Positions 1 through 7,867 of a stretch of 64,000 nt of DNA are shown here, one piece after another (the first letter of the stretch is position 1; every line of letters starts with the position of its first letter). A model generated the notes under the pieces. The model did no database searches, was not told the DNA's origin, and was given only the letters and a program-made list of their open reading frames with translations. A program made the position numbers and the translations under genes. The stretch covers positions 1-64,000 of the forward strand of contig DOYU01000021.1 in NCBI GenBank assembly GCA_003518365.1, given 5' to 3'. The DNA comes from Candidatus Magasanikiibacteriota bacterium. Lineage in GTDB: Bacteria; Patescibacteriota; Patescibacteriia; Magasanikbacterales; UBA922.

Positions 1-77
1 TGGTGGACCCAAGAAGATTCGAACTTCTGACCTCTACAATGTCAATGTAGCGCTCTAACCAACTGAGCTATGAGTCC
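1..77 (-). tRNA. tRNA-Val (anticodon GAC)
   Basis: On the minus strand this folds as a standard cloverleaf. The acceptor stem GGACTCA pairs with TGGGTCC (one G-U), the D arm is AGCTCAG, the anticodon stem is CTACA/TGTAG with loop TTGACAT (anticodon GAC), and the T arm carries GTTCGAATC. The 3' CCA is encoded at the first three bases of the window, so the gene is complete. The neighbouring tRNA-Ile does not encode CCA, so this genome mixes both kinds. Confidence 0.95.
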
Positions 78-86
78 TCGATTAAA

Positions 87-188
87 ATTGGCGCGCCACG
101 AGGCAGCGCCAATATACATGCAATGTGCGTTGTCACGTAAAGCTCACTTCGTTCGCCACGTGACACTCAAAGCAGCTGCGCTGCTTTT
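87..188. other. Hairpin-rich spacer between two tRNAs
   Basis: The spacer holds three inverted repeats: ATTGGCGC/GCGCCAAT at 87-113, a TGTCACGT/ACGTGACA pair further on, and AAAGCAGC/GCTGCTTTT near 170-188. They may help process or end the tRNA transcript. No coding potential was seen. Confidence 0.4.
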
Positions 189-190
189 CG

Positions 191-264
191 TGGGCGATCC
201 AGGAATCGAACCTGGGACCTCTACATTATCAGTGTAGCGCTCTAACCATCTGAGCTAATCGCCC
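191..264 (-). tRNA. tRNA-Ile (anticodon GAT)
   Basis: On the minus strand the acceptor stem GGGCGAT pairs fully with ATCGCCC. The anticodon stem CTACA/TGTAG encloses loop CTGATAA, giving anticodon GAT, and the T arm has GTTCGATTC. The discriminator base is A and no CCA is encoded, so CCA must be added after transcription. Confidence 0.95.
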
Positions 265-320
265 CTAAAAAAGTTTTGGAAAACGTGAGTCAGAGTATAT
301 AAGAAAACGTCCGTTCCGTC

Positions 321-388
321 AAGAGGAGTGGCACCTTACAAAGGTGCCCTCAGTAAGAAAGACACCTCAATGAGGTGTCACTCCTCTT
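321..388. other. Branched inverted-repeat element (possible structured RNA)
   Basis: A 10-bp outer stem (AAGAGGAGTG with CACTCCTCTT) encloses two further hairpins, GCACCTT/AAGGTGC and GACACCTC/GAGGTGTC, so the stretch can fold as a three-way junction on either strand. It lies between the khpA terminator and tRNA-Ile. No long T-run follows, so a simple terminator role is not clear. Confidence 0.4.
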
Positions 389-436
389 TCTATCGTTGTC
401 ATCACTGAAATACATTCAGAATGACAACACCCTACA

Positions 437-463
437 CAAAAAAACTCCCCGCTTTCGCGAGGA
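437..463 (-). terminator. Rho-independent terminator of khpA
   Basis: On the minus strand, TCCTCGC-GAAA-GCGGGGA forms a 7-bp stem with a GNRA tetraloop, followed by a run of seven T. It lies 17 nt past the khpA stop codon. Confidence 0.8.
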
Positions 464-479
464 ATTTCATGTATGAGTC

Positions 480-839
480 TTAGAGGGTGAATCCGTCAAC
501 TGCACTTGTATCAATATCGTCATCACTTTGGGAAGCAACTGGTGGAGTCATGGCAGCAGCTGGTGCAGCACTGCGATATGCAGGGCCACGACCACCTTCT
601 GGTTCATTGATCTTCAGATTAACGCGAGCGTTATTCTTTGCACCAACAATCTTCAAAAGTGTTCGAACTGATCGTGCGGTTTGACCTTGGCGACCGATGA
701 CGTATGCCATGTCGCTAGGATCGACGTCGAGAGTGATGAGCACACCACGCTCATCAACGGTGCGAGTTGCCTTCACTTTGTCTGGGTTGTTGACAATAGC
801 TTTGACGACGTAATCCACAAAAGATTGATCTTGTTCCAT
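480..839 (-). CDS. khpA: KH-domain RNA-binding protein KhpA
   Basis: A small RNA-binding protein of the KhpA/YlqC family, which in Firmicutes binds small RNAs and mRNAs with KhpB. The KH core is visible: IGRQGQTARSVRTLL contains the GxxG-type loop (GRQG) and its helix. The start is placed at MEQDQSFVDYVV because homology begins there; the upstream in-frame Met would extend into the promoter side. After the KH domain (residues 1-80) a roughly 40-residue Ala/Pro/Asp-rich tail is added, longer than the usual 76-80-residue family member. Gene order smc, rpsP, khpA matches the conserved rpsP-ylqC neighbourhood. It has its own promoter and terminator. Confidence 0.85.
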   Translation of the reverse strand: MEQDQSFVDYVVKAIVNNPDKVKATRTVDERGVLITLDVDPSDMAYVIGRQGQTARSVRTLLKIVGAKNNARVNLKINEPEGGRGPAYRSAAPAAAMTPPVASQSDDDIDTSAVDGFTL

Positions 840-918
840 AGAATTCGTTTCAGAATGTAAATTTGTGAAGAACTGTCGACATTTCCCGAGCATATCGGGC
901 CAGTTCTATCGTGAGAGT

Positions 919-947
919 AGTATATACAGATGGGTGGATTTTGTCAA
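919..947 (-). promoter_or_regulatory. khpA promoter
   Basis: Minus-strand TTGACA (942-947), 17-nt spacer, TATACT (919-924). This is a near-perfect housekeeping sigma promoter, giving a leader of about 70 nt before khpA. Confidence 0.8.
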
Positions 948-953
948 TGTCAT

Positions 954-985
954 AAAAAAGACACACCTCACGGCATGTCTTTTTT
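954..985 (-). terminator. Terminator after rpsP
   Basis: AAAAAAGACA and TGTCTTTTTT pair around a short loop, giving a stem with a T-run on both strands. It lies just downstream of the rpsP stop and upstream of the khpA promoter, separating the two units. Confidence 0.7.
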
Positions 986-999
986 ATTATTTCAAAATA

Positions 1000-1512
1000 T
1001 TACTCTGCTTTCTTTTCTTCTTCAGCTGGAGTTTCCTCAGCAGCAAGAGCTTCCTCTGCCTTTGGCTCTTCAACAGCTGCAGGAGCTTCACTTGCAGCTG
1101 CCTCCGCAGCCTTTGCTGCTTCTTCAGCTTCTCGTGCTGCTTGTTCTTCCGCTTCCTTCGCTGCTTTTGCAGCTTCTTCTGCCTTGCGTTTTGCTTCTAC
1201 GGCAGCATTTTTTACTGCATCGATCTTTCCTTGTCGTTTCTGTGAGATACTGACTGCTTTCTTTTTGTCGCCAGTCAAAATTCCTTCGCGAACAAACAAG
1301 TTGTGCACGGCTTCTGATGGAGTCGCACCTTGTGCGAGCCAGTGCTTGATGCGATCTGTATTGAGTGATACTACTTTTGGATTTGCGACAGGGTTGTAGT
1401 TGCCGAGAATCTCGAGCGCACGTCCCTGTGTGTCGCGAGCATTTTCTGAGATCACCAATCGGTAACTAGGTGATTTTTTTCTTCCGATGCGTTGAAATCT
1501 AATACTAAGCAT
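1000..1512 (-). CDS. rpsP: 30S ribosomal protein S16 with long Ala/Glu tail
   Basis: Ribosomal protein bS16, a component of the 30S subunit. The family start MLSIRFQRIGRKKSPSYRLV is clear, so the start is set there and not at the upstream in-frame Met. The conserved S16 domain spans about residues 1-85. The remaining 85 residues are a low-complexity Lys/Ala/Glu repeat, likely helical, which roughly doubles the usual protein length. The gene has its own promoter between smc and rpsP and a leader of about 120 nt carrying a TCTGG-GAAA-CCAGA hairpin. Confidence 0.95.
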   Translation of the reverse strand: MLSIRFQRIGRKKSPSYRLVISENARDTQGRALEILGNYNPVANPKVVSLNTDRIKHWLAQGATPSEAVHNLFVREGILTGDKKKAVSISQKRQGKIDAVKNAAVEAKRKAEEAAKAAKEAEEQAAREAEEAAKAAEAAASEAPAAVEEPKAEEALAAEETPAEEEKKAE

Positions 1513-1637
1513 AATGTCATTAAATGATGTAAACAATCCAATCAACGCAACAACAAACTGTTAGTTGTTAAAAGTTAATTGTTACTTGATTTGAGAGCAA
1601 AATTCTGGTTTCCCAGAGGTTTTTCGTGATGTTGGCG

Positions 1638-1666
1638 AGTATACAGGAAAGCTCTTCAGCTGTCAA
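1638..1666 (-). promoter_or_regulatory. rpsP promoter
   Basis: Minus-strand TTGACA (1661-1666), 17-nt spacer, TATACT (1638-1643). It sits a few bases past the smc stop codon, so rpsP can be transcribed independently of smc. Confidence 0.8.
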
Positions 1667-1672
1667 TACCAT

Positions 1673-4600
1673 CTAGGACGATGCCTTCTCTACCACCTTC
1701 TCTGCTTCTCCGAGCTTCACAGAAAGCAGCCGACTCATCCCATCATTTCCCATCGTGACGCCATAGAGCGCGTCTGCTGCGTGCATACTCACACGATTGT
1801 GTGTGATGAGGATAAACTGTGACTCGGTTGCAAGCTCTTGCAAGATATTCGTAAAGCGGAGTGTGTTTGCTTCGTCGAGGGCAGCCTCGACTTCATCGAG
1901 AAAGACAAATGGTGATGGATTGGTGCGAAGAATCGCACACACAAGAGCAATCGATACCATGGTTCGCTCTCCTCCAGAAAGTGACTGAATATTTTTAATT
2001 TTCTTGCCAGGTGGATTTGCCTTGACATCAATCCCCTGCAAAATTTCTTTGCCGCGCTTTTTCCGCCGACTCTTTGCGTCATCCTCGTCATCAAGAAGAT
2101 CATCTTCAACAAGAAGTGCTTCTTCATCGGTTTCATCTAAGGCGGATCCGCCTTGGGCGGATTCTTCCCCATATATCTCAATTAAATCCGCTTCCCCACC
2201 TTCAAACAGCGTCGTAAAATAGCGCTTGAATTCTGTCTTGATTTGTTTGAATGCCTTTTTTCGTTTTTTTCTCATCATTTCATCGAGCTCGGCAATAAGT
2301 GTTTCCAAATCTTTTGCCGTCTTTGTCAGATCATCGAGCTGCAACGATAAATGACTGTGTCGCGTTTTTGTTTCTTCATATTCATCCATGACTTCCTGAT
2401 CAATGCCGCCGATGAGCGACAATTTGTATTTCAATTTATCTATTTCTGCTTGCACTGCTTCGAGCCTATCCATCGTAAGCATAGTCTCAACACGATTCAT
2501 CACTTCGCCGAGCGACATGTGGAGCTCGTGATAGATTTCTTCTTCGAGATCTTCCATCTTTGTTTCGAGCTTTGCAATCTCGACTTGGAGCGTATTGCGC
2601 TGTTCAGAGATACCATTAAGTGATGTCTGCACGCCTTGCATCTCATCCTGGAGTGCAAACACTCGTTTTCGTTTCTTTTCTTCTTCTGCATTGAATGCAT
2701 CGATCTTTGCTTGTGCTACGGCAAGTTCTTTTTCGACTGTTTCAATATCGTCATCCAGGGCATCCCGTTCTTGCTGAAGTTTTTTCATTGCAGCATCATA
2801 ATCTCCTTCACTCATTGATGAGAGAGACAACTCTTGTTCAAACCCTGCTTTTTCTTTATCTATCTCATGCTTTTGCGATTCGAGAAGCTCTCGTTTGTTT
2901 GTGCGCTTGCCAATCTCTGCTTCGAGTGTTCGCAATGTTTCGTCTTCTTGTCGATGAACAGAGGTAAGCGCCGTAAGTTTGTGGTCAAGAGAAAGCAGTT
3001 CTTCTTTTATTTCTTCTTCATTATATTTTGCTCCATACATGGATTCTTGTGAAAAGCTCAGTCCCGTACTCTTTTGTTTTCGATAGCCACCTTTCATGCT
3101 GCCGCTCTTTTCGAGGATATCTCCATCGAGCGTGACCATGCGCACACGTCCGACACCAATCTCACGAGCAGTCTCGATATCTTCGACAATCAGCGTATCG
3201 CCAAGCACGTACGAAAAAATCTCTTCAAACTTTTCATCATATGTCACAATATCGAGCGCAAGACCAATCACGCCCTTCCTTCCAAGATAGCTTTCGATAT
3301 CGTGTGAAATATGTCTCCCACGAATTTTTGTCAGTGGAAGAAATGTTGCATAACCAAGTTTACTTTCACGAAGATATCTGATGCAGCTTTCTGCCACTCG
3401 TTCATCTTCGACAACAATTGACGTCAGGTGCGCGCCTGCTGCGATATCGAGTGCAAGCTGATATTCTGCTGCAACGCGACCAAGCTGCGCCACAGCGCCA
3501 GACACACCACCAAATCGACGGCGTTCAGACAGAATCGCTTCCACTGCACGCAGTCCCGTGTATTGGAAGACCGACGTTTGGGTTTCTGCCTCACGGAGCA
3601 TGCGTTCGAGGTCCTGTTTTTTCCGATGCAATTCTTGTATGTCGAGAGACACCTCTTGCACTTTTTTTATCGCAGACATGCGCTTTTGTACAAAGTCTGT
3701 TTCTTCTTTTTGTATACGAGCGATCTCATCAGCAAGAGTCGCCACTTTCGTATCCACGTCATCACGCTTTTGCTCAAGCCATCCGATATTTTGCTTGCCG
3801 GCTTGGCTATAGGCTGTCTGCATCCGACCGGAGAGAATTGCTCGTTCACGTTCGAGTTCATTCTTTTTTTTCTGTACATCACTATATGCGCGCTGCAACT
3901 CTGCAAAAACATCTTCACGCGATGCACCTTGCGCCAGGGTCGCAAGTTCTGTCTGAATTTCTGACAACGAACGACTCAGGTCATCGTATGTTTTTTGGAT
4001 GCCAAACAAATCACTCCGTCCTTTTTCAAGTGCACTGTGATAATGCCCGCCCAAAGTGACATAGTATCCTTCTTGCAATTCGCGCAGCGCGATTTCCACT
4101 TCTTTCCGCTGTTCAAGTTTTTTTACTTGTCGAGACAAGGCCTTCAATCGTGGCGTAATTTCGTTCAACAAGAGGGATGCCTGATCAATATGTTCCTTAC
4201 TTTTTCGAAGTTTGAGAAATGATTGGTGTCGCTTAATTTGAAATTCTTTGATGCCAGCCGCTTCGTCAAAAAATGCTTTTCGCTCTGAAGGAGATTGGAG
4301 CAGCATGCGATCGATCGTCCCCTGCCCGATGACGCTGTAAGAACCATGAGCAAACTGCGCTTTTGCTAATAAAATCTGAAGATCAATAAGACGAACAGTG
4401 CCGCCATTGACCAGATACTCGCTCTCGCCAGAACGATAAAGGTTTCGCGTAATGATCAAATCTTCGTATTCTATTGGCGCGCTGTGATCACTATTGTCAA
4501 AGTGTAAGCTCACGCTCGCCACACTCATTTGTCCCTTGGTGGCAGACCCGGCAAAAATCACGTCCGCCGTCTTTTTTCCTCGCAATTGCTTCACACTCTG

Positions 4601-4768
4601 CTCACCCAGCACCCACCGAATCGCGTCTGAGATATTGCTCTTGCCACTCCCATTTGGCCCCACGATTGCCGTAATACTTTGGCGGTCTTTATATGGCGGC
4701 AAAAAAGATACCGTTGTCTTATCAGCAAAGGATTTGAAGCCGTGGAGTTCGATGGATTTGAGATGCAT
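1673..4768 (-). CDS. smc: Chromosome segregation ATPase SMC
   Basis: Structural maintenance of chromosomes protein, an ATPase that compacts and segregates DNA. The start is set at MHLKSIELHGFKSFADK, the family N-terminus, giving about 1031 residues against 1150-1190 usually. Walker A GPNGSGKS is at residues 37-44, the hinge is about 403-560, the signature LSGGERTM and Walker B FVFLDEVEAALD lie near the C-terminus, and coiled coils lie between. The coiled arms look shortened. An acidic stretch of roughly 40 residues followed by a Lys/Arg cluster (RRKKRGKE) is inserted in the C-terminal head just before the signature motif. ScpA and ScpB are not in the window. Confidence 0.93.
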   Translation of the reverse strand: MHLKSIELHGFKSFADKTTVSFLPPYKDRQSITAIVGPNGSGKSNISDAIRWVLGEQSVKQLRGKKTADVIFAGSATKGQMSVASVSLHFDNSDHSAPIEYEDLIITRNLYRSGESEYLVNGGTVRLIDLQILLAKAQFAHGSYSVIGQGTIDRMLLQSPSERKAFFDEAAGIKEFQIKRHQSFLKLRKSKEHIDQASLLLNEITPRLKALSRQVKKLEQRKEVEIALRELQEGYYVTLGGHYHSALEKGRSDLFGIQKTYDDLSRSLSEIQTELATLAQGASREDVFAELQRAYSDVQKKKNELERERAILSGRMQTAYSQAGKQNIGWLEQKRDDVDTKVATLADEIARIQKEETDFVQKRMSAIKKVQEVSLDIQELHRKKQDLERMLREAETQTSVFQYTGLRAVEAILSERRRFGGVSGAVAQLGRVAAEYQLALDIAAGAHLTSIVVEDERVAESCIRYLRESKLGYATFLPLTKIRGRHISHDIESYLGRKGVIGLALDIVTYDEKFEEIFSYVLGDTLIVEDIETAREIGVGRVRMVTLDGDILEKSGSMKGGYRKQKSTGLSFSQESMYGAKYNEEEIKEELLSLDHKLTALTSVHRQEDETLRTLEAEIGKRTNKRELLESQKHEIDKEKAGFEQELSLSSMSEGDYDAAMKKLQQERDALDDDIETVEKELAVAQAKIDAFNAEEEKKRKRVFALQDEMQGVQTSLNGISEQRNTLQVEIAKLETKMEDLEEEIYHELHMSLGEVMNRVETMLTMDRLEAVQAEIDKLKYKLSLIGGIDQEVMDEYEETKTRHSHLSLQLDDLTKTAKDLETLIAELDEMMRKKRKKAFKQIKTEFKRYFTTLFEGGEADLIEIYGEESAQGGSALDETDEEALLVEDDLLDDEDDAKSRRKKRGKEILQGIDVKANPPGKKIKNIQSLSGGERTMVSIALVCAILRTNPSPFVFLDEVEAALDEANTLRFTNILQELATESQFILITHNRVSMHAADALYGVTMGNDGMSRLLSVKLGEAEKVVEKASS

Positions 4769-4861
4769 GTTTTCGGGACTAGAAGCTAGAAACTGGACAC
4801 TAGGGACAGAATCGCAAATATGGGATAATAATATCATATTTTGGGAGAGAGGAACAAGGTA

Positions 4862-4890
4862 TTGACATTTTTTAGAAAATACGGTAGAGT
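4862..4890 (+). promoter_or_regulatory. nrnA promoter
   Basis: TTGACA (4862-4867), 17-nt spacer, TAGAGT (4885-4890). The divergent smc gene starts about 95 nt away on the other strand. Confidence 0.65.
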
Positions 4891-4971
4891 CATCGGCTTG
4901 TCTTTCTTCGCTCACGTATTTATAGTAAAAGGACGCAGTAACGAATTCCTCGTCACAAAGTCCAAACATAT

Positions 4972-5982
4972 ATGCCAAAACGGGTAGCCACCCACATTTT
5001 CAAGGCCATCCAGGCAGCGAGAAAGATTCTCCTTGTGTCTCACAAAAATCCTGACGGAGACACGCTCGGATCTCTTGCTGCAATGATGCAATACCTTCGC
5101 CATATCGAAAAACCACATGTGGCATTTTGTGCTACCGATATTTCTCCGTCACTGATGTTTTTGCCACACATCGACTATGTGACGCATACACCGACCGTGT
5201 GGGATGATAAAGATATTGATCTCGTGATTGTATTTGATTCATCCAGTCCAGACTATGCTGGGGTAGAACACTTGCTCCCGATTATGAAAGAACGTGGTGC
5301 ACAGATCGCAAATATCGATCATCACAATACCAATCTTCAATATGGAGATTTCAACCTCGTCTTGCCAAAAGCAAGCTCAACGACAGAAATTGTCCATGAC
5401 TTTTTTGCGCACAATAAAATAACCATCACACCAGCAATGGCAACATGCCTGCTCACTGGTATCATTACGGATACGGGGAATTTCACCAATGCAGCGACCA
5501 CAAAACACTCGATGAATATTGCAAGCAAACTGATTGAAAAAGGCGGCAACATGGCACTCATTCAAGGATGGGTCCTGAAAGATAAGACTATCAATGGACT
5601 CAAACTCTGGGGCACCGTACTCAGCAGAATGGCGCATCATGAAAAACTAGACATTGTCTACACGTATGTCACAAAAGAAGATATAGCAAAACACGGCGTG
5701 ACCGAACACGAAGTAGAAGGTATTGCAAACTTTATGAATAATATCAAAGATGGACGTGCTGGCATGATTCTAAAGGAAACAGAAGACGGCAATTTCAAAG
5801 GGAGTTTTCGTACCACACATGATCATGTCGACGTCTCAGCTTTTGCAAAACTCTTTGGTGGCGGTGGACACAAAAAAGCAGCAGGCTTTTCTGTAGAAGG
5901 ACCTATCGAACATGCACTCGAACATATCTTCGAAAAAATTCATCTTTTTGAGAATGGCGAACTTGCACTTGCTGAGGTGTAA
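4972..5982 (+). CDS. nrnA: DHH-family phosphoesterase, NrnA-like oligoribonuclease/pAp phosphatase
   Basis: Predicted cytosolic nuclease that degrades short RNA oligonucleotides and dephosphorylates 3'-phosphoadenosine 5'-phosphate. The DHH domain shows SHKNPDGDTLGS (metal ligands H and D-x-D) near residue 24, VIFDSSSPD near 88, the name motif IDHHNTN near 116, and TGIITDTGNF near 160. The C-terminal DHHA1 domain has the glycine-rich FGGGGHKKAAGF. Its 336 residues match NrnA family length. No SD precedes the start (CATATATG). It is monocistronic and is followed by a strong hairpin terminator. Confidence 0.88.
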   Translation: MPKRVATHIFKAIQAARKILLVSHKNPDGDTLGSLAAMMQYLRHIEKPHVAFCATDISPSLMFLPHIDYVTHTPTVWDDKDIDLVIVFDSSSPDYAGVEHLLPIMKERGAQIANIDHHNTNLQYGDFNLVLPKASSTTEIVHDFFAHNKITITPAMATCLLTGIITDTGNFTNAATTKHSMNIASKLIEKGGNMALIQGWVLKDKTINGLKLWGTVLSRMAHHEKLDIVYTYVTKEDIAKHGVTEHEVEGIANFMNNIKDGRAGMILKETEDGNFKGSFRTTHDHVDVSAFAKLFGGGGHKKAAGFSVEGPIEHALEHIFEKIHLFENGELALAEV

Positions 5983-5990
5983 CCATAAAA

Positions 5991-6087
5991 ACTCTCCCCC
6001 TAGTAGGGGGAGTTGGAGGGGGTTACCGCAGAAGCAAGAATAGTGGTAGTCCATAACCCCACCTTAATCCTCCCCTAGTAGGGGAGG
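5991..6087. repeat. Paired CTAGTAG-loop hairpins
   Basis: Two strong hairpins of the same design, CTCCCCC-TAGTA-GGGGGAG (5991-6013) and CCTCCCC-TAGTA-GGGGAGG (6069-6087), are joined by a spacer whose ends also pair (GGGGGTTA with TAACCCC). This looks like an intergenic repetitive element and not a gene. Confidence 0.6.
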
Positions 6088-6094
6088 AAATAAT

Positions 6095-6131
6095 AAAAAA
6101 ACAACTCACAAAAAATGTGAGCTGTTTTTTT
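6095..6131. terminator. Bidirectional terminator
   Basis: A-run, AACAACTCACA, short A-rich loop, TGTGAGCTGTT, then a T-run. It works for nrnA from the left and could also stop transcription coming from the lipoprotein gene on the right. The 130 nt between here and 6268 show no gene. Confidence 0.75.
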
Positions 6132-6267
6132 ATTTCAAAAGGTTTCGTCTTTTGTCTTATGCTGAGAAGACTCATCAGTCCAGATATCATCTGAAAACCT
6201 CAATGCGACCCTGCAACACGATACCGAAGCATCGTGGCAGAGTCGCTGCAAGAGAACGTGGGAGGCA

Positions 6268-6765
6268 CTAGTACAGGTAGCGCACCACCTCGAACGTCTC
6301 AATTGCGCCTGGTTGCGGCGCAATCGGGACGAACGCCGAGATGTGCACGCCACCTTCCAGCCCGTCGACTTGGAAGACGTAGTCTTCCGTGTCCATGGTG
6401 AGGAACGCCCCACCGTAGACACCACCGTCGCCGGTGACGCCGAAGACCTCGATCTCGAAGATCATTCCGGCGTAGACCTGTACGGGGATCTCGCCGACGA
6501 ACTCGTACTCGAACAGCGCGATGTCCGGATCGATGGGATCCCAGACCTGTTGCGCAAAGCCTGCCTCGTCCACCACGGTCAGCCGACAGACCGAGATGCA
6601 CTCGACCCACGCCAAGGGCGGGGTGATGGTCTCATCGCTCGGCGTCGTCGTGTCCACCTGCTCGGGGCAGGCGGCCTGGACGGGCGCGAGGGTGTCGGAG
6701 TCGCAGGCGGCGGCGAGGGTCAGGGTCAGGGTCAGGGCGATGGTGGCGACGAAGAAGCTACGCAT
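6268..6765 (-). CDS. Predicted lipoprotein, GC-rich accessory gene
   Basis: Secreted protein of unknown function, about 165 residues. The start MRSFFVATIALTLTLTLAAAC is supported by GGAGGATTCCG just upstream (strong SD), and the lipobox LAAAC marks lipid attachment at Cys20. The mature part is acidic with Trp, Asp and Gly and no catalytic motif recognised. Fragments such as CRLTVVDEAGFAQQVWDPIDP resemble the corresponding region of the two lipoproteins upstream, so it may be a distant third member. Codon use is strongly GC-ending (ATC, GTC, CTG, GCG), unlike the A/T-rich native genes. It has its own promoter at 6915-6943 and a leader of about 140 nt. Confidence 0.75.
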   Translation of the reverse strand: MRSFFVATIALTLTLTLAAACDSDTLAPVQAACPEQVDTTTPSDETITPPLAWVECISVCRLTVVDEAGFAQQVWDPIDPDIALFEYEFVGEIPVQVYAGMIFEIEVFGVTGDGGVYGGAFLTMDTEDYVFQVDGLEGGVHISAFVPIAPQPGAIETFEVVRYLY

Positions 6766-6914
6766 CGGAATCCTCCGGTGATGCGGTCTCACGATGTACT
6801 TTACTACAGCATTTCTGCAGCAAGCACGATCGAATGAACCGCACCACCAACATGTTCTCTTGCATTGTAAAAAGCATGTCAAAAGAGGTACTTGTGTCCT
6901 ATTTTGAACGGCTG

Positions 6915-6943
6915 AATATAACATAAAAACACACTTTTGTCAA
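6915..6943 (-). promoter_or_regulatory. Promoter of the 6.3-kb lipoprotein gene
   Basis: Minus-strand TTGACA (6938-6943), 17-nt spacer, TATATT (6915-6920). The leader between it and the start has GC-rich pairing segments and ends in the GGAGGA SD. Confidence 0.75.
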
Positions 6944-6953
6944 GTGTATAACT

Positions 6954-7044
6954 AAAAAAATTGCCTTATGTTAGCAATTTTCTTCTTTTTTAGAAGTTTG
7001 CAAACAGTCGACGCAGCGCACTCCGAAGAGCGCGCCGCGTCGAC
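6954..7044 (-). terminator. Two-part terminator of the 7.1-kb lipoprotein gene
   Basis: A GC-rich hairpin with arms GTCGACGC/GCGTCGAC (7007-7044) is followed by an AT-rich hairpin AAAATTGC/GCAATTTT ending in a T-run (6954-6982). The same two-part plan is repeated after the next gene. Confidence 0.75.
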
Positions 7045-7056
7045 CGCGAAGAAAGA

Positions 7057-7593
7057 TCAGATGCCGTCTTGCCATCCGGGGTCGTAGACCACTTGAATGG
7101 TGTACCTGCTCCCAGGTGTCCAGTCGTAGATGGGAAATCTCAGCTTTGGTGAGGTCTCGACACCATCATTGACTCGCAGGAGAAATTTGAACATGAGGTT
7201 GTGGGACACGAGTTCGAGTGTCACACCGCCATTCATAGGGGGCGCGACCATCAGCTCGACCTCGATCTCTGCACCTTCAAGGAGCTGAAAATCGAAGATC
7301 TCGTTACTCGCGAGATACTCATCGAGCGTAGGTCCCTCTTCATCACTCACATAGTACTCTCCATGAAAGAACCAAATGGGAGCGACCTCCCCATCCGGCA
7401 GGGTGACCGTCACCTTCCACACACCATTGGCCCAGAGAGAAGCGAAGGCTCCTTCTCCACCATAATGAAAGGTGATGCTTGGCTCAGAGGAATCTTCCTC
7501 CTGCGGAATTTCCACATCTGGAAGGATGGTGGTGTCACAGCCGCCAGAGCTGTAGACGAAACCGAACAGAGCGAGAAAGATAAGTGCGTGCAT
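7057..7593 (-). CDS. Predicted lipoprotein, paralogue of the 7.9-kb gene
   Basis: Secreted lipoprotein of unknown function, about 178 residues. The start at MHALIFLALFGFVYSSGGC is chosen because TGAGGT lies 5 nt upstream; lipobox SSGGC. It aligns along most of its length with the next gene: WKVTVTLPDGEVAPIW against CEISVLNPDGSAASIW, LDEYLASNEIFDFQLLEGAEI against LDGYLAENEFLDFELTEGQTI, and a shared APP/SPP-NG then LVSHN/LVSHQ. The fold may be a beta-sandwich, but that is a guess. It has its own promoter, hairpin leader and terminator. Confidence 0.8.
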   Translation of the reverse strand: MHALIFLALFGFVYSSGGCDTTILPDVEIPQEEDSSEPSITFHYGGEGAFASLWANGVWKVTVTLPDGEVAPIWFFHGEYYVSDEEGPTLDEYLASNEIFDFQLLEGAEIEVELMVAPPMNGGVTLELVSHNLMFKFLLRVNDGVETSPKLRFPIYDWTPGSRYTIQVVYDPGWQDGI

Positions 7594-7744
7594 GAAATAC
7601 CTCAGTGTGAATGCGACCATTCGTCAACGTACGGGACCACCCCGCACGTAAACGTATCAATCACATCCACATGACGTTGATCTTTCAAACGTATGATACC
7701 ATACGTTTGACAGTAAAAAATAGCAGAAAAAACAATTTTGTCAA
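7594..7744 (-). promoter_or_regulatory. Promoter and structured leader of the 7.1-kb lipoprotein gene
   Basis: TTGACA (7739-7744), 16-nt spacer and TATTTT (7717-7722) precede a perfect 10-bp hairpin with arms CAAACGTATG/CATACGTTTG (7686-7709). About 40 nt further is a second hairpin, CGTGCGGG-GTGGT-CCCGTACG, then the SD. The GTGGT-CCCGTACG stretch and its surroundings are nearly identical in the leader of the 7.9-kb gene. Confidence 0.7.
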
Positions 7745-7754
7745 GTGTCCAAAT

Positions 7755-7852
7755 AAAAAATTGCCTCATATTAGCAATTTCAAATATTTTTCAAAAGTGA
7801 AGCGAAGCGGCCGGCGCAGCGCTGCAACTCCGAAGAGTGCGCGCCACGCCGG
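7755..7852 (-). terminator. Two-part terminator of the 7.9-kb lipoprotein gene
   Basis: A GC-rich stem with outer arms CCGGCG/CGCCGG (7811-7852) is followed by AAATTGC/GCAATTT and a T-run (7755-7780). It matches the organisation and partly the sequence of the terminator at 6954-7044, showing that whole cassettes were duplicated. Confidence 0.7.
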
Positions 7853-7867
7853 TCGCAAGGTGAGAGA

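Noticed and set aside
865..1253. Plus-strand ORFs opposite rpsP
   Set aside because: Low-complexity Leu/Phe/Ser sequences that are the antisense of the Ala/Glu tail of S16.
3418..4059. 213-codon plus-strand ORF inside smc
   Set aside because: It is antisense to a well-supported gene and shows no domain.
5983..6134. CRISPR array
   Set aside because: Only two hairpin units of unequal length and no spaced direct repeats. No cas genes are in the window.
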